From Rhizobiales bacterium NRL2 (GTDB lineage: Bacteria; Pseudomonadota; Alphaproteobacteria; Minwuiales; Minwuiaceae), in the NCBI GenBank assembly GCA_001664005.1, contig CP016093.1, forward strand, positions 2,997,001-3,061,000: a DNA stretch of 64,000 nt, given 5' to 3'. Positions 60,245 through 64,000 of the stretch are shown here, piece after piece. Made by a program: the position numbers and the translations under genes. Position 1 is the first letter of the stretch. Every line of letters begins with the position of its first letter. A model generated the notes under the pieces. The model was not told where the DNA came from. It saw only the letters and a list, made by a program, of their open reading frames with translations, and did no database searches.

Positions 60245-61102
60245 GCGCTGCTCCGCCGCCAGCACCGCCGGCAATCCCTCGCGGTAGGTCGGGTAACGTA
60301 GCCTCACGCCAAGCTCCTGCTTGATCAGGTCGTTGCGGACCTTCTTGCTTTCCCCGTAGAAGCTTCGTCCCATCGGGCTCATCTCCGCCTCCTCGAACGG
60401 CACCTCGGGCGGCGGATCCGTCCCCAGAAGTTCCGCCGCGAATGCCACCACGTCCTGGGGCGGCGCGGCCATGTCATCGCAGACATTGTAGACGCCGCCA
60501 TCGCGCGGTTGTTCAATCGATGCTTCAAGAACAGCCGCTATGTCATCGACGTGAATGCGGGAAAACACCTGTCCCGGCTTGACGATCCGGCGCGAGGTGC
60601 CATCGCGCAGGGCATTGAACTGACTCCGGCGCGGCCCGTAGATACCGGCCAGCCGGAAGATCTGCACCGCCGGTCCGTCGATGCCGCCCGAAAGGCCCAG
60701 CCAGTCCAGTTCCGCCTGCACCCGCCGCGCGCCGCGCTCGCCCGCGGGGCGCAGTGCGCTGCGTTCATCGACCCAGCCGCCCTGGCGGTCGCCATAGACC
60801 CCGGTGGTCGACAGATAGCCGATCCAGCGCAGCCCGGCGCAGGCCCTGATCTGTTCGGCGCAACAGCGGACGACCGGATCCCCGTCCCCGTCGGGCGGAA
60901 CCGAGGCCAAGACGTGCGTGACGCCGTCCAGGGCCTCGTCGGCCAGCGCCTTGGCGCCGTCGAAGTCCCATGCCGCGATGCCCTCGGCTTCCAGTTCCTT
61001 CCGGCTTTCCGCCGTCCGCGCCGTCGCGCTCCAGCGCACATCGGGCAGGCGCCGGCGCAGCGCGCGCGCCGAATAGCCGTGGCCGAAGGAGAATATGTGC
61101 AT
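60236..61102 (-). CDS. NAD-dependent epimerase/dehydratase-like SDR (YeeZ type)
   Basis: 288 residues. The start MHIFSFGHGYSARALRRRL is the atypical-SDR nucleotide-binding G-x-G-x-x-A pattern. WIGYLSTTGVYGDRQGGWVDE contains the S-T-T-G-V-Y-G active-site region with Tyr, and RLAGIYGPRRSQFNALRDGTSRRIVKPGQVFSRIHVDDIAAVL follows. The function of this class is unknown. The ATG at 61102 directly opens the first beta strand. It is divergent from the TPR gene with 53 bases between the starts. Confidence 0.88.
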   Translation of the reverse strand: MHIFSFGHGYSARALRRRLPDVRWSATARTAESRKELEAEGIAAWDFDGAKALADEALDGVTHVLASVPPDGDGDPVVRCCAEQIRACAGLRWIGYLSTTGVYGDRQGGWVDERSALRPAGERGARRVQAELDWLGLSGGIDGPAVQIFRLAGIYGPRRSQFNALRDGTSRRIVKPGQVFSRIHVDDIAAVLEASIEQPRDGGVYNVCDDMAAPPQDVVAFAAELLGTDPPPEVPFEEAEMSPMGRSFYGESKKVRNDLIKQELGVRLRYPTYREGLPAVLAAEQRSD

Positions 61103-61155
61103 GGCGGCCTCCGCCGGTTGTTGCGAGCGGTTCCCCTCTTCGCTATCGGTTTCCG

Positions 61156-61899
61156 ATGCTTCGCACAATCGCCATCCTCGCCGCACTCGCCCTGCCCGTC
61201 GCGCCCGCACTGGCGCAGCAGGTCGACAGCTACACCCGCTGCCTCGAAGCCGTCAGGGCCGACGCCGAGAAGGGCCTCCAGTCCGCATTGCAATGGCGCG
61301 ACGTGGGCGGCGGGGTTCCGGCACGGCACTGCACCGCAGTGGCCTACGCCGCCAATGGCCAGCACCGGATCGCCGGCGCCCAGCTGCAGACGCTGGCCGA
61401 CGATCTGGCCAAATCCGACAGCCGCGCCGCTGCGGAGGTCATGGGCCAGGCTGCGGCCATGTGGACGCTGGGCCAGGCCGAGGACAAGGCGCTCAGGGCG
61501 CTGGAGCAGGCGCTGGCATGGCAGCCCAAGAACCCTGCGCTCCATCTGGACCGCGCGCTGCTGCTGGCCGGTCAGGACCGCTTCGGGCCCGCCGAGCAGT
61601 CGGCGAGCCGCGCCATCCAGCTCAACGACCTGATGGTCGAAGCCTATGCCGTACGCGCCATGATCCGGCGGAGCAGCGGCAATTTCGCCGGCGCCGAGGA
61701 GGACACGGCCACCGCCCTGGCGCTGGCGCCGGACAATCCGCACGCCATCATGGAGCGCGCCCGGGCGCGGGCCCGCGGCGGCGACATGGACGGCGCGCGC
61801 GACGACCTGACCGGCCTGGTCGCCCGCGATCCCGAAGCCTCCTGGGCCGAATCGGCGCGGCGGCTGCTCGAAGAACTCGAACTGGAACACGGCGGCTAG
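61156..61899 (+). CDS. Exported tetratricopeptide-repeat protein
   Basis: 247 residues. The signal peptide is MLRTIAILAALALPVAPALA, cut before QQ. TPR units are seen as AEDKALRALEQALAWQPKNPALHLDRALLLAGQDRFGPAEQSASRAIQLNDLMVEAYAVRAMIRRSSGNFAGAEEDTATALALAPDNP (about 110-200), giving at least three repeats. It probably acts as a periplasmic scaffold. The last 4 bases overlap the convergent queG gene. Confidence 0.85.
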   Translation: MLRTIAILAALALPVAPALAQQVDSYTRCLEAVRADAEKGLQSALQWRDVGGGVPARHCTAVAYAANGQHRIAGAQLQTLADDLAKSDSRAAAEVMGQAAAMWTLGQAEDKALRALEQALAWQPKNPALHLDRALLLAGQDRFGPAEQSASRAIQLNDLMVEAYAVRAMIRRSSGNFAGAEEDTATALALAPDNPHAIMERARARARGGDMDGARDDLTGLVARDPEASWAESARRLLEELELEHGG

Positions 61900-63029
61900 A
61901 GCCGCGACCACTCCGCCAGAACGTCGGCGTCACGCTCACCGGGTTCGCAACGGGCGCGGGCGGCGGCCAGGCGATCCGGATCGACGATGCGGGACAGCGC
62001 CCAGACCGCCGCGCCGCGCACCAGCGGCGAAGCGTCGTCCAGCAGGCCTTCGACCCGTGCCGACAGCGACTCGTCGCCGGCATTGCCGACCGCCATCAGG
62101 ACATTGCGCAGGAACCGGTCCCGCCCCAGCCGCTTGACCGGCGTCTGAGCGAACATCCGCCGGAACGCGGCGTCGTCGAGTTCCAGCAGTTCCGCCAGCG
62201 GCGCGTTCAGAATTTCCTCCCGCATCGCCAGCCGGTCGTCGCGGGAGGCCCGGGCGAACTTGTTCCACGGACAGACCGCCAGACAGTCGTCGCAGCCAAA
62301 GATCCGGTTGCCTATCGCGGTGCGGAATTCATGCGGGATCGGCCCGCGGTGCTCCACCGTGAGATAGGCGATGCAGCGGTTCGCATCGAGTTGATAGGGC
62401 GAGGGAAAGGCGTCGGTCGGGCAGACGTCGAGACATCGCCGGCAGGCGCCGCAATGGTCGCCCCCTGCTTCGTCCGCCGGCAGGTCGAGGGTCGTGAAGA
62501 TTGCGCCGAGAAAGGTCCAGGAGCCGGCGCTGCGGCTGACGAGATTGGTGTGCTTGCCCTGCCAGCCGAGGCCCGCTGCGGCGGCCAGGGGTTTCTCCAT
62601 CACGGGAGCCGTGTCCACGAACACCTTGATTTCACAGCCTGTTTCATCGACCAGCCAGCGGCCCAGGGTCTTCAGGCGTTTCTTGACCACGTCGTGATAG
62701 TCGCGGCGCGCGGCATAGGCCGAAACCGCGCCGCGGCCGGGATCGTTCAGCAAGGCCAGAGGATCGTGGTCGGGCCCGTAGTTCGTCGCCAGCATCACGA
62801 TCGATCGCGCCGCGGGCCAGAGCGCCGCAGGATCGCGCCGCCAGGCGGCCCGCTCGGCCATCCAGTCCATGTCGCCCTGCCGGCCGGCCGCCAGGAACGC
62901 ATCCAGGCGTTCGCCCGCCCCGGCAATTCCGGCAGGCGCGGTGACGCCGGTCCCGGCAAAGCCGAGGTCGAGCGCGCGCGTCCGGATCGCCGCCTTCAGA
63001 CCAGCCGGATCAGAAATCGAGATCGTCAT
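61896..63029 (-). CDS. queG: Epoxyqueuosine reductase
   Basis: 377 residues. This is the last step of queuosine synthesis, reducing epoxyqueuosine in tRNA with cobalamin and two 4Fe-4S clusters. The N-terminal cobalamin-binding part has ARSIVMLATNYGP and AYAARRDYHDVVKKRLKTL. The ferredoxin part is CGACRRCLDVCPTDAF and CDDCLAVCPWNKFA. The C-terminal HEAT-like helices (NVLMAVGNAGDESL) are also typical. The start overlaps the end of the upstream GST-family gene by 20 bases, so the two are probably coupled. Confidence 0.95.
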   Translation of the reverse strand: MTISISDPAGLKAAIRTRALDLGFAGTGVTAPAGIAGAGERLDAFLAAGRQGDMDWMAERAAWRRDPAALWPAARSIVMLATNYGPDHDPLALLNDPGRGAVSAYAARRDYHDVVKKRLKTLGRWLVDETGCEIKVFVDTAPVMEKPLAAAAGLGWQGKHTNLVSRSAGSWTFLGAIFTTLDLPADEAGGDHCGACRRCLDVCPTDAFPSPYQLDANRCIAYLTVEHRGPIPHEFRTAIGNRIFGCDDCLAVCPWNKFARASRDDRLAMREEILNAPLAELLELDDAAFRRMFAQTPVKRLGRDRFLRNVLMAVGNAGDESLSARVEGLLDDASPLVRGAAVWALSRIVDPDRLAAARARCEPGERDADVLAEWSRL

Positions 63030-63681
63030 AATGCGCCGGCGGCGCCAGCCCCGCGATGCGGTCCGCCAGCAGCGGACGGAACGACGGCCGGGACTTCATC
63101 CGGCTGTACCACTGCCGTGCCTCCTGAAATTCGTCCCAGGGCGCCTCGCCCAGATAGTCGACGACCGACAGATGTGCCGCCGCCATGAGGTCCGCAAGAC
63201 TCATCTCGTCGCCAGCAAGCCAGCGCCGCCGCTCCGAGAGGTGGCCGATATAGTCGAGATGGAAACGGATGTTCGTGCGCGCGGTCCGGATCGCCATCGG
63301 ATCCGGCGCGCCGGCGCGGATCATCCCGCGGTAGTGCCGCTCGAACAGCAGCGTGTCGGAGACCTCGACGGCGAACTTGTAGTCGAACCAGCCCACCAGC
63401 CGGCGCACTTCGGCGCGGGCGACGGCGTTCTGGCCGAGCATGACCGGCTGAGGGTGACGTTCGTCGATATATTCGGCGATGGCGCGGGCGTCCGCCAGAG
63501 CCGGCACGCCGCCCCCCGGAGCCAGCACCGGCGGCCAGCCCGACGGATTCAGCGAGAGGAAGCTCTCGCCCGGCGCCCACGGCTTGGTCAGAGCGAGATC
63601 GAATCCGATTCCCTTCTCCGCCAGCAGCAGCCGGATGAACCGGCTCCCCTGCGACAGCCAGTAGTGATAGAGGGTCGTCAT
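63010..63681 (-). CDS. Glutathione S-transferase family protein (FzlA candidate)
   Basis: 223 residues from ATG 63681 (236 from ATG 63720; neither has a strong ribosome site). The thioredoxin-fold half is TLYHYWLSQGSRFIRLLLAEKGIGFDLALTKPWAPGESFLSLNPSGWPPVL with VPALADARAIAEYIDE; a helical half follows (LAGDEMSLADLMAAAHLSVVDYLGE). In alphaproteobacteria a GST-like protein, FzlA, binds FtsZ and aids division; the sequence style and the place between queG and uppP make that possible, but it is only an inference. Confidence 0.85.
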   Translation of the reverse strand: MTTLYHYWLSQGSRFIRLLLAEKGIGFDLALTKPWAPGESFLSLNPSGWPPVLAPGGGVPALADARAIAEYIDERHPQPVMLGQNAVARAEVRRLVGWFDYKFAVEVSDTLLFERHYRGMIRAGAPDPMAIRTARTNIRFHLDYIGHLSERRRWLAGDEMSLADLMAAAHLSVVDYLGEAPWDEFQEARQWYSRMKSRPSFRPLLADRIAGLAPPAHYDDLDF

Positions 63682-63783
63682 CCAGGATCGCCGATTCCGC
63701 CGCGCAAAGACCTTCGCCATTCAGTGGCGCTCTGATAAGACACGTTCCGGCCATCTCAGGCAATCGACCGCGGGATCGAAGCG

Positions 63784-64000
63784 TTGACCGACCTTCAACT
63801 CATCATCATCGCCCTGGTCCAGGGGATCACCGAGTTCCTGCCAATCAGCTCATCGGGCCACCTGTATCTGACGTCGAACCTGCTGGGCTGGCCCGATCAG
63901 GGCGTGAAGGTGGATGCGGCCGTCCATGTCGGCACGCTGGCGGCGGTGATCATCTACTGCTGGCGGGAGGTGGGCCGCGTGATCGGCGGATTCTTCCAGG
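63784..64000 (+). CDS. uppP: Undecaprenyl-diphosphatase, N-terminal part
   Basis: The window ends after 72 codons. [61 protein letters not shown] matches the UppP/BacA start, with the conserved Q-G[13 protein letters not shown]. It dephosphorylates undecaprenyl diphosphate so that the carrier can be reused in peptidoglycan synthesis; it is an inner-membrane enzyme. The start is TTG 63784 by alignment to the family, with no strong ribosome site. The C-terminal part lies beyond the window. Confidence 0.93.
   Translation, partial: MTDLQLIIIALVQGITEFLPISSSGHLYLTSNLLGWPDQGVKVDAAVHVGTLAAVIIYCWREVGRVIGGFFQ

Noticed and set aside
1-64000. CRISPR arrays, insertion sequences, prophage or toxin-antitoxin modules
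   Set aside because: No regularly spaced direct repeats, transposase, phage or toxin motifs were seen; the window reads as continuous core-type chromosome.

Overview
The window is a 64 kb piece of a GC-rich (roughly two-thirds G+C), gene-dense chromosome. The gene content points to an alphaproteobacterium, probably of the Rhodospirillales-like or environmental marine/soil type. The evidence is a fused indolepyruvate:ferredoxin oxidoreductase, a four-subunit sarcosine oxidase operon under a GlxA-type AraC regulator, an EgtB/EgtD ergothioneine pair, fused 5-oxoprolinase, AzlCD, a PAS_5 protein, and the hairpin intergenic repeats common in that class. The taxonomic call is inference. I see no rRNA, prophage, insertion sequence or CRISPR array. 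One tRNA gene, Arg(CCT), is present.

Layout. 1-5.9 kb: tail of an enoyl-CoA hydratase-like gene, an Fe-ADH-family dehydrogenase coupled to a methyltransferase, then fused indolepyruvate oxidoreductase. 5.9-10.6 kb: an acetyltransferase, a small exported protein, and a marR/Tat-nitroreductase operon divergent from a sulfatase/phosphonate monoester hydrolase, with twin operators between them. 10.6-11.1 kb is non-coding with a minus-strand terminator and paired hairpins. 11.1-20.1 kb: dihydroorotase, a DAO-type oxidase, a LysR regulator, purB, an EmrA-like adaptor, two cytochromes c and azlCD. 20.3-29.7 kb: a RACo-like ferredoxin/ATPase, a CMD-family protein divergent from an hxlR-cupin operon, pdxY, a CoA-ester lyase, a 690-residue exported protein, and a response regulator with a degenerate Hpt-like partner. 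29.7-35 kb: tRNA-Arg, a rhodanese, a PAS protein, a TauD dioxygenase and small membrane proteins.

35-43.5 kb is the most coherent metabolic block: glxA-type regulator, then soxBDAG (sarcosine to glycine plus a one-carbon unit on folate), then a zinc alcohol dehydrogenase, mtnA and a class II aldolase. The last three match the DHAP-shunt route that disposes of methylthioribose or deoxyribose phosphate left over from SAM chemistry. 43.5-52.4 kb: two hotdog thioesterases with a divergent TetR, egtBD, fused 5-oxoprolinase and a variant SDR. 52.4-57.2 kb: a bacterial GH3-like protein with a TetR regulator on a palindrome-rich divergent promoter, then a polar amino acid ABC transporter lacking its ATPase. 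57.2-64 kb: a CurA-like reductase, a GT4 glycosyltransferase, an alpha/beta hydrolase, an epimerase-like SDR, a TPR protein, queG, a GST-family protein and the start of uppP.

Most of this is ordinary chromosomal content. The items most worth a second look are the sox/DHAP-shunt block, the bacterial GH3-like gene with its operators, the RACo-like gene without a corrinoid partner, the Hpt-like protein lacking its histidine, several paired operator palindromes beside regulator genes, and a family of covarying intergenic hairpins with a conserved five-base loop.
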